From: CAVSRC01 sp963730325
GTDB taxonomy: Bacteria > Pseudomonadota > Alphaproteobacteria > Rhizobiales > Kaistiaceae
Assembly: GCA_963730325.1 (NCBI GenBank)
Contig: CAVSRC010000005.1
Location: 62,001-126,000 of the forward strand
DNA length: 64,000 nt
Direction: 5' to 3'
Below, piece after piece: positions 52,092-60,946 of this stretch (position 1 is its first letter; the number at the start of each line of letters is the position of its first letter). A program made the translations under genes and the position numbers. The notes beneath the pieces were generated by a model. It searched no databases. It was not told where the DNA came from and saw only the letters and a program-made list of their open reading frames with translations.

Positions 52092-52958
52092 TCAGAAATA
52101 CGACTGGACGAGCCCCCCCACGAGCAGGTTCCAGCCGTCAATCAGTATGAAGAACAATATCTTGAAGGGCAGGGCCAGGACCACCGGCGGCATCATCATC
52201 ATGCCCATGGACATCACCAGGGTGCCGACGACGATGTCTATGATCAGAAACGGCAGCACGATGAGAAAGCCGATTTCGAACGCCCGGCGCAACTCCGACA
52301 CCATGAAGGCGGGGATCAGGATCCTGAGGTCGACCTTGTCGGCCGGGAGTTCGGCGCCCGCGCCCGCCTCGGCCGTGCCGGATGGCCCGGCAGCCGCCGA
52401 CGGCAGGGATCCGGGCTCGGTGGGGGCCGCGCCATGGATACGGGTCGCATCAAGATCCTCGAATAATTTCAAATCCTTGGGCCGCACCTGCGCAGCCATG
52501 AACGTGCGGAACGGGTCCGAAATCCGGTTATAGGCCTCCTGCTCGCTGATCTGGTTGTTGAGCAGCGGCTGCACGCCATTCTGCCAGGCGCGGTCGAAGG
52601 TCGGCGACATGACATAGAAGGTCATGAACAGGGACAGGCTGATCAGCACCAGATTGGCCGGCGTGCTTTGCATGCCGAGCCCCGAGCGCAGGAACGACAG
52701 GGCGATGACGAAGCGGGTAAAGCTCGTCACCATAATGAGCAGCCCGGGCGCGACCGAAAGCACCGTCAGCACCAGGACGAGCTGGACGATGCGCCCGGAG
52801 ACGCTGGCGCCATCGGCCGGGATGAGCGTATCCAGCAGGGATCCCCCGGCCGCTGCCTGGGCGTGCGCGCCAGCCGCCATCAGCAGCAGCGGGGCGCTGT
52901 AGAGCAGCGTTCGCGCGAGCCGCAACGGCAATCGTGAGGCAATCGCGGGGATCCTCAT
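52092..52958 (-). CDS. fliP: Flagellar export-gate protein FliP
   Basis: The 288-residue export-gate protein has a signal peptide-like start (LYSAPLLLMAAGAHAQ), then LTVLSVAPGLLIMVTSFTRFVI, QNGVQPLLNNQISEQEAYNR and the C-terminal GFLIVLPFLIIDIVVGTLVM. It is longer than E. coli FliP (245 aa) mainly because of an Ala/Gly/Pro-rich insert (about residues 173-205) in the periplasmic loop. FliP forms the gate with FliQ and FliR, which are not in this window. It lies 10 bases after fliL. Confidence 0.95.
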   Translation of the reverse strand: MRIPAIASRLPLRLARTLLYSAPLLLMAAGAHAQAAAGGSLLDTLIPADGASVSGRIVQLVLVLTVLSVAPGLLIMVTSFTRFVIALSFLRSGLGMQSTPANLVLISLSLFMTFYVMSPTFDRAWQNGVQPLLNNQISEQEAYNRISDPFRTFMAAQVRPKDLKLFEDLDATRIHGAAPTEPGSLPSAAAGPSGTAEAGAGAELPADKVDLRILIPAFMVSELRRAFEIGFLIVLPFLIIDIVVGTLVMSMGMMMMPPVVLALPFKILFFILIDGWNLLVGGLVQSYF

Positions 52959-52968
52959 CCGGCCGGCC

Positions 52969-53595
52969 TTATTGGATGACCAGTGTCTGCACGACCAGCT
53001 CGCTGACGCGCCCGTTGGTGCGCACCGCCGCGCGTTCGTCGAGGTCCTCGAGCAGATGCTGCAACGCGCTCGGCCCCTCGAGCTGCGCGATATTGACCGT
53101 GCGCAGATAGGCCAGCATGTCCTGGCGAAGCTCGGCGCCGGTCACTTCGGGATTTTCCAGCGCGCCGTTCTTGAACACCATGGAGGCTTCCAGCCGCACC
53201 CACGTATCCGACGGCGAGGCAAGGTTGGTGACCACGGCGTCGAGCGGTTTGACCACGGTGTCGCCGCTGTATTTCATGGTGATCACGTGCTTGCCTTCCG
53301 CCGCCTTGGCGGCGGCGTCGCGCTTGGCGATGGTCGTTTCGATCGTCGCAGCCGTCGTCATCCCGAAGAAGACGCCGCCGACGGCCGCCACTGCGGTGAT
53401 GGCCAGCGCGCTGATCGCAATGCCCATCCAGGTCGGAAACTTGGCGCCCTTGGCGGCAAGTTCCGCCTTCTTCAGCTCGACCGCGGAGTCGTCGTTGACG
53501 TCGGCGAGATCGGCATCGTCGATGTCGCCGACGTCCGGCTCGACCGGTTCCGCCTGGTCCTTCTTCTTCTTTTTCTTTCCAAACAGGCCGGCCAT
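52969..53595 (-). CDS. fliL: Flagellar basal body protein FliL
   Basis: The 208-residue protein has a Lys-rich cytoplasmic start (FGKKKKKKDQ), one membrane helix (about residues 56-80, ISALAITAVAAVGGVFFGM) and a periplasmic domain ending MLAYLRTVNIAQLEGPSALQ then VSELVVQTLVIQ. FliL supports the stator around the motor. It is immediately adjacent to flgH (no gap) and lies 10 bases before fliP. Confidence 0.92.
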   Translation of the reverse strand: MAGLFGKKKKKKDQAEPVEPDVGDIDDADLADVNDDSAVELKKAELAAKGAKFPTWMGIAISALAITAVAAVGGVFFGMTTAATIETTIAKRDAAAKAAEGKHVITMKYSGDTVVKPLDAVVTNLASPSDTWVRLEASMVFKNGALENPEVTGAELRQDMLAYLRTVNIAQLEGPSALQHLLEDLDERAAVRTNGRVSELVVQTLVIQ

Positions 53596-54267
53596 CTATT
53601 GCACCGCGCTGATCTTGCCGCGGCCGCCATAGGAAATGCGCGCCTCGGCGATCTTTTCGTAGGAGATCATGTTGTTGTCGGCGATATCGTAAGGACGCAC
53701 GATGCCGGCGATGGTCAGCACGCGCACTTCCTGATTGACGCGCACCTCCTGCGATCCGCTGATCAGCAGGTTGCCCTCCGGCAACACTTCGGTGACGACC
53801 GCCGCGATCGACAGATGCAGTTTCTCCGAGCGGTCGATCGAGCCTGTGCCCTTTGCATCCGCCGAGCCGCTGGCGGCGATATCGGCCGATGCGCTGCCCG
53901 CCTTGTCGGCCAGGCCGAAGCCGCCCCAGCCGAGATTGAAGGCGAAATTGCCCTTGGCGCTGGCTTCCTTCGAGCGGCCGCTGGTGTTGTCGAATTGCGC
54001 CTTGTCGTTGATGTCGATCGCCACCGTGATGATGTCGCCGACCTGGCGCGCCCGCATGTCCTGGAACAGGCCCTGGTTCTTGTTGCCCCACAGCGAATGC
54101 GGGGCATGGGTATCGGCTTCGGAAAAGGCCTGCGGCAGGGCCACACGCTTCACGCTGAGACCCTTGCCGACAACCGACAGCGGCGGGTTGCCGCCGGTGG
54201 TCGCGGTTTCTGCCTGGCAGCCGGCCATGAAGACCGGGATCGCCATGATGGCGAGGAAGCGGTTCAC
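53596..54267 (-). CDS. flgH: Flagellar L-ring lipoprotein FlgH
   Basis: The 223-residue outer-membrane protein has a lipobox FMAGC for lipid attachment. ARQVGDIITVAIDINDKAQF and SISYGG-like end segments (YEKIAEARISYGGRGKISAV) are FlgH hallmarks. The start is a GTG at 54267 that overlaps the motE stop in GTGA. FlgH and FlgI form the L- and P-rings that carry the rod. Confidence 0.94.
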   Translation of the reverse strand: MNRFLAIMAIPVFMAGCQAETATTGGNPPLSVVGKGLSVKRVALPQAFSEADTHAPHSLWGNKNQGLFQDMRARQVGDIITVAIDINDKAQFDNTSGRSKEASAKGNFAFNLGWGGFGLADKAGSASADIAASGSADAKGTGSIDRSEKLHLSIAAVVTEVLPEGNLLISGSQEVRVNQEVRVLTIAGIVRPYDIADNNMISYEKIAEARISYGGRGKISAVQ

Positions 54268-54809
54268 GAACTTCCAACTTTCTGTGCGTTGGCGGCGGCC
54301 GACATTCCCGCCATGACATTGGTCAGCATGGCGGCGGCCGTCGGGTCCATCTCGTTGAGGATGGCGCTGGCGGTACGCGGCTGAAGCTTCGACAGAATGG
54401 CGGCGGCGGCGTCCTGCTCCATGACGGCGATCTGCTGCGCGGCGGCATCGGGGCGCATCTGCGAATAGATCGCCACCACGCTCTCGTCGGCCCGGTTGAG
54501 CATCTCGTCGCGCCGGCTGACCCATTTCTCGTATTCCGCCCGCTTGGCTTCGAGCGCCGCGATGCGCTCGTCGAGAGCCTTGGTCATGGCGGCAAGCGAT
54601 TCGGCCTGGCGCGCATAGCGCGCATCGGCCGCCTGGTTGGCGATGTTCCTGCAATAGGCGGCGGCGTTGGCGTCGGCATTGTCCGCGGCGCTGTCCACGG
54701 CGACCGCCGGCTGCTTCGGCTCGGCCTTTTCAGCGGCAAGCGCGGGCCCTGCCGGGACCGCAAGCACCGACAGCCCGATCATCAGCAGCGCCGCATGGAT
54801 CGTCTTCAT
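54264..54809 (-). CDS. motE: MotE-family flagellar protein
   Basis: The 181-residue protein has a signal peptide (MIGLSVLAVPAGPALA), a coiled-coil segment (LDERIAALEAKRAEYEKWVS) and a C-terminal MgtE-N-like part (AAQQIAVMEQDAAAAILSKL, then ASAILNEMDPTAAAML). Rhizobial MotE is a periplasmic chaperone for MotC. The gene lies between flgI and flgH, as in Sinorhizobium, and overlaps both by 4 bases. Confidence 0.88.
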   Translation of the reverse strand: MKTIHAALLMIGLSVLAVPAGPALAAEKAEPKQPAVAVDSAADNADANAAAYCRNIANQAADARYARQAESLAAMTKALDERIAALEAKRAEYEKWVSRRDEMLNRADESVVAIYSQMRPDAAAQQIAVMEQDAAAAILSKLQPRTASAILNEMDPTAAAMLTNVMAGMSAAANAQKVGSS

Positions 54810-55903
54810 TGCACAACCAGCTCCGCCTGCAAGGCGCCCGCCGTCTTGATCGCCTGGAGGATGGCGATGACGTCGGTCGGCTTCATTCCGATACGATTGA
54901 GCCCCGAGACCAGCTGTTCCAGGCTGGCACCGGCGACCACCGCGATATGCGCGTTGGGCTCGTCCGTGGTCACGCTGGTGCGCGGCAGCACGGTCGTGGT
55001 GCCCTTGGAGAAGGGCGCCGGCTGCGAAGCGAAGGGCAACTCGGAGACGCGCACCGTCAGCGTCCCGTGGGTCACGGCAACGGTCGAAATCTGCACATCC
55101 TGGCCGATGACGACCGTCCCGGTACGTTCGTTGATGACCACGCGCGCCGGTGCGTCGGGCGAGACCAGCAGTTCGCCCACTTCCGCCATGAACCGGGTCG
55201 CGCTGATTTCCCTGGGCCGGGCAAGCACGATCGCGCGCATGTCGCGCTCATGCGCCACGGGGTGGCCGAAGCGGCTTTGCGCATAGGCGTTGATGACGTC
55301 GGCGACCTGCGTTGCGGTGGCGAAATCGGCATTGAAGAGCTCGACGGTGATCTGCCGCGTATCCTCGAAGGCGCCGGGGATCGCGCGCTCGACCAGGCCG
55401 CCATTGGGGATGCGCCCGCCGGTCGCCACGCCCTCGGTCACGCTCGCCGCGTAGCCGGCCGCGACGAATCCCGATCCGGAGATCGGACCCTGGGCCACGG
55501 CATAGACCTGTCCGTCGGCGCCGGTCAGCGGCGTCATCAGCAAGGTGCCGCCCTTCAGCGAGACCGCGTCGCCGATCGACGAGACGTCGACGTCGACGCG
55601 CGTGCCCGACGAGGCGTAGGGCGGCAGGCTCGAGGTGACCATGACGCCGGCGACGTTGCGGATGCGCATCTGGCCGTTGACGACGTTGATGCCGATGCGA
55701 TCGAGCATCGATTGCAGGGCGTGCTGGGTGAACGGCGAGTTGCGCATGGAATCGCCGGTCCCCTGCAGGCCGACCACCAGGCCGTAGCCGATCAGCTGGT
55801 TCTCGCGGGCGGCCTGAATCGTGGAGATGTCCTTGATGCGCGTCGCCTGCGCTGTGGAGGCGAAGAGGACGGCGGCCGCGGCCAGGAGAAGGAGGCGTTT
55901 CAT
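54806..55903 (-). CDS. flgI: Flagellar P-ring protein FlgI
   Basis: The 365-residue protein has a signal peptide (LLLAAAAVLFASTAQA) and the family sequences ENQLIGYGLVVGLQGTGDSM, SSLPPYASSGTRVDVDVSSIGD and GGTLLMTPLTGADGQVYA. It forms the periplasmic ring around the rod with FlgA as chaperone, encoded next to it. It overlaps flgA and motE by 4 bases each. Confidence 0.96.
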   Translation of the reverse strand: MKRLLLLAAAAVLFASTAQATRIKDISTIQAARENQLIGYGLVVGLQGTGDSMRNSPFTQHALQSMLDRIGINVVNGQMRIRNVAGVMVTSSLPPYASSGTRVDVDVSSIGDAVSLKGGTLLMTPLTGADGQVYAVAQGPISGSGFVAAGYAASVTEGVATGGRIPNGGLVERAIPGAFEDTRQITVELFNADFATATQVADVINAYAQSRFGHPVAHERDMRAIVLARPREISATRFMAEVGELLVSPDAPARVVINERTGTVVIGQDVQISTVAVTHGTLTVRVSELPFASQPAPFSKGTTTVLPRTSVTTDEPNAHIAVVAGASLEQLVSGLNRIGMKPTDVIAILQAIKTAGALQAELVVQ

Positions 55904-56400
55904 CTGGCGTCGACGCGCACGCTGCCGTCCGCGGCGACGGTGGCGACGACCACCTTGCCGCTGTCGATGTTGCGCACCTGGATCATGTCGTCGAGGGCCC
56001 CCGACTGCAGGGCAAGGACGGACGCCGTGATGATCAGCGGCCCCTCTTCGTAGTGGATGGGGATGATCTTGCCTTTCTGCACGAGGTCCGGCTCGCCGAC
56101 CGTGTTGCGTGCGATCAACCGCCCCGCCAGCAGGGTGCGCCGGGCGACCTTGCCGACCAGGCCCTGGCGCGACGCGATGACCGGGTAATTGGCCGCCGTT
56201 CCGGCCGGGAACGTGCCGGAGGTCAGCATATCGGCGGAGATGGTGTCGCCCGGATAGATGGTCACCGCCGGCACCGGCAGGTGCTCCGGCGAGGCTGCGA
56301 CGGCGGCACCGCCGACAAGGCAGCCGGCGAGCACGATCGCCCCCGCCAGGGTGCGGGCCGCGCGGGTGAGGATGCGGGTAAGGATCATGGCGCCGGTCAC
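55900..56400 (-). CDS. flgA: Flagellar P-ring assembly chaperone FlgA
   Basis: The 166-residue periplasmic protein has a signal-like helix (LAGAIVLAGCLVGGAAVAAS), then VPAVTIYPGDTISADMLTSG and the SAF-like domain GKVARRTLLAGRLIARNTV, ending in DSGKVVVATVAADGSVRVDA. It chaperones FlgI. A GTG at 56400 overlaps the flgG stop in GTGA and is used here; an ATG at 56388 is also possible. Confidence 0.92.
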   Translation of the reverse strand: MTGAMILTRILTRAARTLAGAIVLAGCLVGGAAVAASPEHLPVPAVTIYPGDTISADMLTSGTFPAGTAANYPVIASRQGLVGKVARRTLLAGRLIARNTVGEPDLVQKGKIIPIHYEEGPLIITASVLALQSGALDDMIQVRNIDSGKVVVATVAADGSVRVDAR

Positions 56401-57185
56401 TTGATGCCCTTGGAGACTTCCTGCTGCATCTCGTCGGCCGCCTGGATGACCTTGGAGTTCATCTCATAGGCGCGCTGCGCCGATATCAGCTCGGTGATCT
56501 CGCGCACCGGATCGACGTTGGAATCCTCGAGATATCCCTGATGGACAGAGCCGAAGCCGGGATCGCCGGCGACGCCCTCGATCGGCGCGCCCGATGCGGT
56601 GGTCTCGCGATAGAGGTTGTTGCCGAGCGGCTGCAGGCCGGCGTCGTTGGCGAAGTCGACCAGCGAGATCTGGCCAAGCAGCTGCGGCGCCGTCGCGCTC
56701 GCCGTGGTCGCATAGACCTCGCCCAATTCGTTGATCGTGACCTGGGTCGTGTCGGTGGGGATGGTGATCGACGGATTGACGGTGTAGCCGTCGCCGGTCA
56801 CCAGCTGGCCGGTTCCGCTCTTGTTGAAGGATCCGGCGCGCGTATAGAGCGTCTCGCCGCTGGGGCCGGTGATCTGGAACCAGCCGCGTCCGTTGATGGC
56901 GACATCGAGGGGATTCGACGTTTGCGACAGCGGTCCCTGGATGTGCAGGTTGCGCACCCCGACCGTGCGCACACCGAGGCCGATCTGGGCGCCTTCCGGC
57001 ACCACGTCTTCGCCCCCGCGGTTGGGAACGCCTTCCGCGCGGTCGGTCTGGTAGATGAGGTCGGAGAACTCCGCCCGCGCGCGTTTGAAGGCCGTCGTAT
57101 TGATATTGGCGATGTTGTTGGCGATCACCTCAACATTGGTCTGTTGAGCCGACATGCCAGTTGCCGCAATGGCCAACGCGCGCAT
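56397..57185 (-). CDS. flgG: Flagellar distal-rod protein FlgG
   Basis: The 262-residue rod protein has the N-terminal ATGMSAQQTNVEVIANNIAN and the C-terminal VREITELISAQRAYEMNSKV, both hallmarks of FlgG. The middle reads GQLVTGDGYTVNPSITIPTD, another family segment. It is exported through the gate. It overlaps flgA by 4 bases and follows fliE by 13 bases. Confidence 0.96.
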   Translation of the reverse strand: MRALAIAATGMSAQQTNVEVIANNIANINTTAFKRARAEFSDLIYQTDRAEGVPNRGGEDVVPEGAQIGLGVRTVGVRNLHIQGPLSQTSNPLDVAINGRGWFQITGPSGETLYTRAGSFNKSGTGQLVTGDGYTVNPSITIPTDTTQVTINELGEVYATTASATAPQLLGQISLVDFANDAGLQPLGNNLYRETTASGAPIEGVAGDPGFGSVHQGYLEDSNVDPVREITELISAQRAYEMNSKVIQAADEMQQEVSKGIK

Positions 57186-57198
57186 GACGCATACTCCT

Positions 57199-57498
57199 CT
57201 AGATGTTCATCCGGCTGATTTCCTGGTAGGCGGAAACCAGCTTGTCGCGGACCGCGATCGCGGTTTGCAGCGCCTGCTCGGCATTGAGCATGGCGTCGAC
57301 GACCTGCTGCACCGATTTGCTGCCGTTGATGCCGCCAATGGCCGCCGATTCGCCGGCCTTCAACGTGTCGACCGTGTTGTTGGCGACGTCGGCAAGCACC
57401 TTGCCGAAATCCGCCCCGCCCGCCGCCGGTGTGGCTGTCGGCCGGGTGACGTCGGGCGTGGTGCCGATGGCTCGCAGTCCGGAGATCCCACTGATCAT
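57199..57498 (-). CDS. fliE: Flagellar basal-body protein FliE
   Basis: The 99-residue protein links the MS-ring to the rod. Family segments GADFGKVLADVANNTVDTL and NAEQALQTAIAVRDKLVSAY are clear. It lies between flgC (2 bases before its start) and flgG, as is usual in alphaproteobacteria. Confidence 0.92.
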   Translation of the reverse strand: MISGISGLRAIGTTPDVTRPTATPAAGGADFGKVLADVANNTVDTLKAGESAAIGGINGSKSVQQVVDAMLNAEQALQTAIAVRDKLVSAYQEISRMNI

Positions 57499-57500
57499 CT

Positions 57501-57920
57501 TCAGCTGTTCCTCAACAGGTCGAGAATCTGGGTGAACATCGCGCGCGCTCCCTTGACCATCTGCAGGTTGGCCTCATAGGAGCGGCTCGCCTCGCGCATG
57601 TCGGCCATTTCGACCAGCATGTTGACGTTCGGCATCTTGACGTTGCCGTCCTTGTCGGCGACCGGATTGCTCGGGTCGTGCTCGACGCGGAACGGCGACT
57701 GATCGGATCCCAGCGACTTGACCGCGACGGTCGAGGCACCGAGCATCCGGTCGAATTCGCTGGCGAAGACGACCGTCTTGCGCCGGTAGGGATCGGCCCC
57801 CGGCGTCTTGCCGGTCGATTGCGCGTTGGCGAGGTTTTCCGACACCACGCGCAGGCGGACCGACTGGGCTTCCAGCCCGGCGCCGGCGATGCTGGTTGCG
57901 GCCCGCAGCGGATCGATCAT
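57501..57920 (-). CDS. flgC: Flagellar proximal-rod protein FlgC
   Basis: The 139-residue rod protein begins with SIAGAGLEAQSVRLRVVSEN and LANAQSTGKTPGADPYRRKT and ends with ADMREASRSYEANLQMVKGA. Both ends form coiled coils in the rod. Its start overlaps the flgB stop by one base (TGATG). Confidence 0.95.
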   Translation of the reverse strand: MIDPLRAATSIAGAGLEAQSVRLRVVSENLANAQSTGKTPGADPYRRKTVVFASEFDRMLGASTVAVKSLGSDQSPFRVEHDPSNPVADKDGNVKMPNVNMLVEMADMREASRSYEANLQMVKGARAMFTQILDLLRNS

Positions 57921-58297
57921 CAGGCCGACCTCACGGCGGAAAGCAGCATGCGGTGGAACGCCTTGACGATGCCGGTATCGAGCGAAAAGGCGCGGCTGGT
58001 CTCGTCGGCCAGCATCAGTTGCTTGTCGAGCGCGACCGGCCGGCCGGTATCCCTCGGCTGCCAGTCGCGCACCGCCGGATCGCCCGCCTCGCCGGCGGCG
58101 CTGAGGTGTCCGGGCTCGGTGCGCGCCAGGGTCACCTGCGCGGTATTGTCGAGAACGGCGGAAAACGGCTGGACGTCGACCGCCGTGTAGCCCTGCGTGT
58201 TGACGTTGGCGATGTTGCTGGTCAACGCCGCCTCACGCACCGATGCCCAGCGTTCATGCTGGGAGGCGAGAGTGAATAGGTAGACCGGCTGCACCAA
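57920..58297 (-). CDS. flgB: Flagellar proximal-rod protein FlgB
   Basis: The 125-residue rod protein includes REAALTSNIANVNTQGYTAV near the start and a C-terminal helix (IVKAFHRMLLSAVRSA). Length and position before flgC fit the family, although overall identity to enteric FlgB is low. A motif shared with the fliF upstream region lies 39-53 bases before its start, so flgB may head a transcript. Confidence 0.88.
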   Translation of the reverse strand: MVQPVYLFTLASQHERWASVREAALTSNIANVNTQGYTAVDVQPFSAVLDNTAQVTLARTEPGHLSAAGEAGDPAVRDWQPRDTGRPVALDKQLMLADETSRAFSLDTGIVKAFHRMLLSAVRSA

Positions 58298-58335
58298 CTC
58301 CTCCTCATGCTTTGCACGGTGGAGAGTTCGGACGG

Positions 58336-58350
58336 CAACCTTGCCTGAAG
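58336..58350. promoter_or_regulatory. Candidate regulator site upstream of flgB
   Basis: CAACCTTGCCTGAAG matches the sequence CAACCTTGCGTGAAG found before fliF in 14 of 15 positions, in the same orientation relative to the gene. Control by FtcR is a hypothesis. Confidence 0.35.
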
Positions 58351-58376
58351 CTGGTGGAAGGCGCCCCGCCGCCGCC

Positions 58377-58826
58377 TCAGCCGACCCGCGCGTCCGCCAC
58401 TGCCGCCGCGAACAGCCTGAGATTGTCGCGCGCGGTGCCCGCGCCGTTGGAAAAATGGATGGCGTTGAGGTCGATGCCGACGTGGTCGCCTCCGAAGACG
58501 ACGTTGAAGAACGCCGTCAGCCGGTCGTCGCGCAGCTCCATGGCGATCGACACCGACGGCGCCTCGCCCCAGTCGAAGTCGACCTGGGCCTCGCTGCCGT
58601 AGATCAGCCGCCCGGGCTTGATGCGGTGCTCGGTGGAGGAGCCGATGATGTCGTCGAGGTTGGCGTGGTGATGGTTGCAGATGTAGGAAACCATCACGCC
58701 GCCATTGACCATGGCGAGCTCCGAAATGAACTCCTTGAGCCCGTCGGCCAGCAGGGCCTCGCAGGCGAGCAGTTCGCCGCGGCTCATTTGTTGCGGGATG
58801 TATGCGCTCTGCTCACGTCCGTGCAT
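58377..58826 (-). CDS. Unknown protein between flhB and flgB (149 aa)
   Basis: A soluble 149-residue protein with no recognised domain. It includes a Cys/His-rich stretch (MVSYICNHHHANLDDIIGSS) that could bind metal and a well-formed C-terminal strand-rich part (VDFDWGEAPSVSIAMELRDD, then TAFFNVVFGGDHVGIDLNAI). Its ATG overlaps the end of flhB by 14 bases and is preceded by GAGG at eight bases. Tight coupling to flhB suggests a flagellar export or assembly role, inferred only from position. Confidence 0.7.
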   Translation of the reverse strand: MHGREQSAYIPQQMSRGELLACEALLADGLKEFISELAMVNGGVMVSYICNHHHANLDDIIGSSTEHRIKPGRLIYGSEAQVDFDWGEAPSVSIAMELRDDRLTAFFNVVFGGDHVGIDLNAIHFSNGAGTARDNLRLFAAAVADARVG

Positions 58827-59889
58827 CGGCCAGCCTCGTGTAAATGTGGTGCAGTATCTTGGCGACCGCGCGGTAGAATTCCGGTGGAATCCACTGCCCG
58901 ACCTCGACTGCGTCGTACATGGCGCGCGCCAGCGGCTTGTCCTCGACGATGGGGACCGAATGCCTGGCGGCGATTTCGCGGATCTTGAGTGCGATCAGGT
59001 CGGCGCCCTTGGCCACGACCAGCGGCGCCCCGCCCTTGGTGCGGTCGTATAGCAGGGCGATGGCGTAGTGCGTCGGATTGGCCACCACCACCGTCGCCCG
59101 CGGCACCGAGGCGATCATGCGGCGGCGGGCGCGGTCGCGCGCCAGTGACCGCCGCTTCGACTTGACCAGGGGATCGCCTTCGCTGTCCTTGAGCTCGTCC
59201 TTGAGCTCCTGGCGCGTCATGCGCAGCTCGGAGCGCCAGCGGAACCGCGACCACACGATGTCGCCGGCGACCATGATGGCGATGGCGACGCACACCACCG
59301 AGATGAGCCGCAGCACCAGCGACAGGACCAGGCCGGGCAGGGCCGAAGGATCGATGAATATCGCGCCGGAGACGGCGCGCTGCTCGCCGGAGAGCATGAC
59401 CGCACAGACCGCGCCGATGGCGCCGAACTTGAACAGCGACTTGGCGAATTCCATCATGCCGGAGCCGCTGAAGATGCGTTTGCGGCCCCCCGACAGCGAC
59501 ACCCGCGACCATTTCGGCTTGATCTGGTCGAGCGCCATCGTCGGCGCGTGCTGGAAGAAGGCGGCGGCCAGGCCGGCAAGCATCAGCATGACGACGATCG
59601 GCGCCAGGAACTTGGTCAGTTCGCCCATGATCGCCCACAGCAGGCGGTTGGCATCGGGACCGCTGTCGAGCAGGAAGCCGCCGGAATTGTCGATGAGGAT
59701 GGCCAGCGTTCCGGTGAGGTCCACCGAGCCGCTGCCGATCAGGAAGGCGGCGGCGACGAGGATGCCGAGCAGCGAGGCGAAGGTCGACATTTCGCGCGAG
59801 CGGGGAACATTGCCCTTCTCGACCGCGTCGGCGATCTTGCGTTCTGTCGGTTCCTCGGTTTTCGACTCTTTGTCGTTTTGCTCGGCCAT
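58813..59889 (-). CDS. flhB: Flagellar export-switch protein FlhB
   Basis: The 358-residue membrane protein starts EESKTEEPTE-like (KESKTEEPTERKIADAVEKG), has four helices (about residues 35-215) and a cytoplasmic domain with the self-cleavage motif NPTH (271-274) in VVVANPTHYAIALLY. Cleavage there switches export from rod/hook to filament proteins with FliK. It lies 16 bases after fliG and overlaps the unknown gene by 14 bases. Confidence 0.96.
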   Translation of the reverse strand: MAEQNDKESKTEEPTERKIADAVEKGNVPRSREMSTFASLLGILVAAAFLIGSGSVDLTGTLAILIDNSGGFLLDSGPDANRLLWAIMGELTKFLAPIVVMLMLAGLAAAFFQHAPTMALDQIKPKWSRVSLSGGRKRIFSGSGMMEFAKSLFKFGAIGAVCAVMLSGEQRAVSGAIFIDPSALPGLVLSLVLRLISVVCVAIAIMVAGDIVWSRFRWRSELRMTRQELKDELKDSEGDPLVKSKRRSLARDRARRRMIASVPRATVVVANPTHYAIALLYDRTKGGAPLVVAKGADLIALKIREIAARHSVPIVEDKPLARAMYDAVEVGQWIPPEFYRAVAKILHHIYTRLADART

Positions 59890-59905
59890 CGCCCGCCCGA
59901 TCCGC

Positions 59906-60940
59906 TTAGCTGATCAGCTCTTCTTCCTGATTGCGGATCTCGATTTCACCCCGCGCCGCATGTTCGAGCGCGAGGTCGACGATGCTGCGGCGAGCCTCGA
60001 TGACGTCGCGGGCCGGCACCGCCTGGCCGTTGTTGAGTTCCGTCTCGATCATCTTGCGCACGCGCGACGACAGCGACGACAGGATGATCTCGCGGTATTC
60101 GGTGCTGGTTCCCTTCAGCGCCAGCGCCACCTTGTCCGCCGGCACCATGTCGAACAGCGTGCCGCGCGCCCGCTGCGACAGCTTGGCGAGGTCGTCGAAG
60201 GTGAACAGCTGGTTCTTCAGCGCCTCGGCGGTCTTCGGCCGCGTCGATGCGAGGCTTTCCAGGATCGCCTCGACCTGGTCGCTGTCGAGCTTGTTGATGA
60301 TGTCGGCGATATGGGCGTTTCCGCCGCCGCTGGCCAGCCGCGCCAGCTTGCCGCTGAACTCGTTCTGCAGAACGCGCTCGAACATGCGCATCGCCTCGTC
60401 GACGACCGGCTTCACCGACAACATGCGGCGGATCAGCCCGTCGCGCCGTTCCGGCGGCAGCAGGGCGATCACCTTGGCCGCGGCCGCCGATTTGATCTTG
60501 GACAGGATGAGCGCCGCGGTCTGCGGATGTTCGCTCGAGACATAGGCGGCCAGCGCGCCTTCGTTGACCGCCGAGATGCGTTCCCAGGTCGAGCGGTCGG
60601 GGTTGCCCGCCACCTCGCCCATGATCTCGTCGATCTGCTCTTTCGGCAGCACGCCGTCGAGCATGCGCTGCACCTCGGCCGGCGAGCTCACCAGGCTGGC
60701 GCCGAGCGCGAATTGCGTGGCGAAATCCTCGATCAGGGAGCCCAGCTGCGGCGCCGATACCGGTCTCAGCTCCGAGGCCGAGCGCGTGATCTGGCGGATC
60801 TCGTCCGCCTCGAAATGCTTCATCAGCCGCCCCGACAGCGACTTGCCCATGGTCAGCAGGATCGCGGCGACGCGATCCGAGCCGGGCATACCCTTGGCGG
60901 CCGACGGCCGGTTCTGGATCTGGATGGCCATGGCGTCCAC
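59906..60940 (-). CDS. fliG: Flagellar switch protein FliG
   Basis: The 344-residue cytoplasmic rotor protein shows the three-part FliG layout: DRVAAILLTMGKSLSGRLMK, a middle domain with LIRRMLSVKPVVDEAMRMFE, and the C-terminal torque helix region LSSLSSRVRKMIETELNNG. It binds FliF and MotA. The start is a GTG at 60940 with an in-frame ATG three codons later (60931) as the alternative. It lies 6 bases after fliN. Confidence 0.95.
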   Translation of the reverse strand: MDAMAIQIQNRPSAAKGMPGSDRVAAILLTMGKSLSGRLMKHFEADEIRQITRSASELRPVSAPQLGSLIEDFATQFALGASLVSSPAEVQRMLDGVLPKEQIDEIMGEVAGNPDRSTWERISAVNEGALAAYVSSEHPQTAALILSKIKSAAAAKVIALLPPERRDGLIRRMLSVKPVVDEAMRMFERVLQNEFSGKLARLASGGGNAHIADIINKLDSDQVEAILESLASTRPKTAEALKNQLFTFDDLAKLSQRARGTLFDMVPADKVALALKGTSTEYREIILSSLSSRVRKMIETELNNGQAVPARDVIEARRSIVDLALEHAARGEIEIRNQEEELIS

Positions 60941-60946
60941 GCGCCC

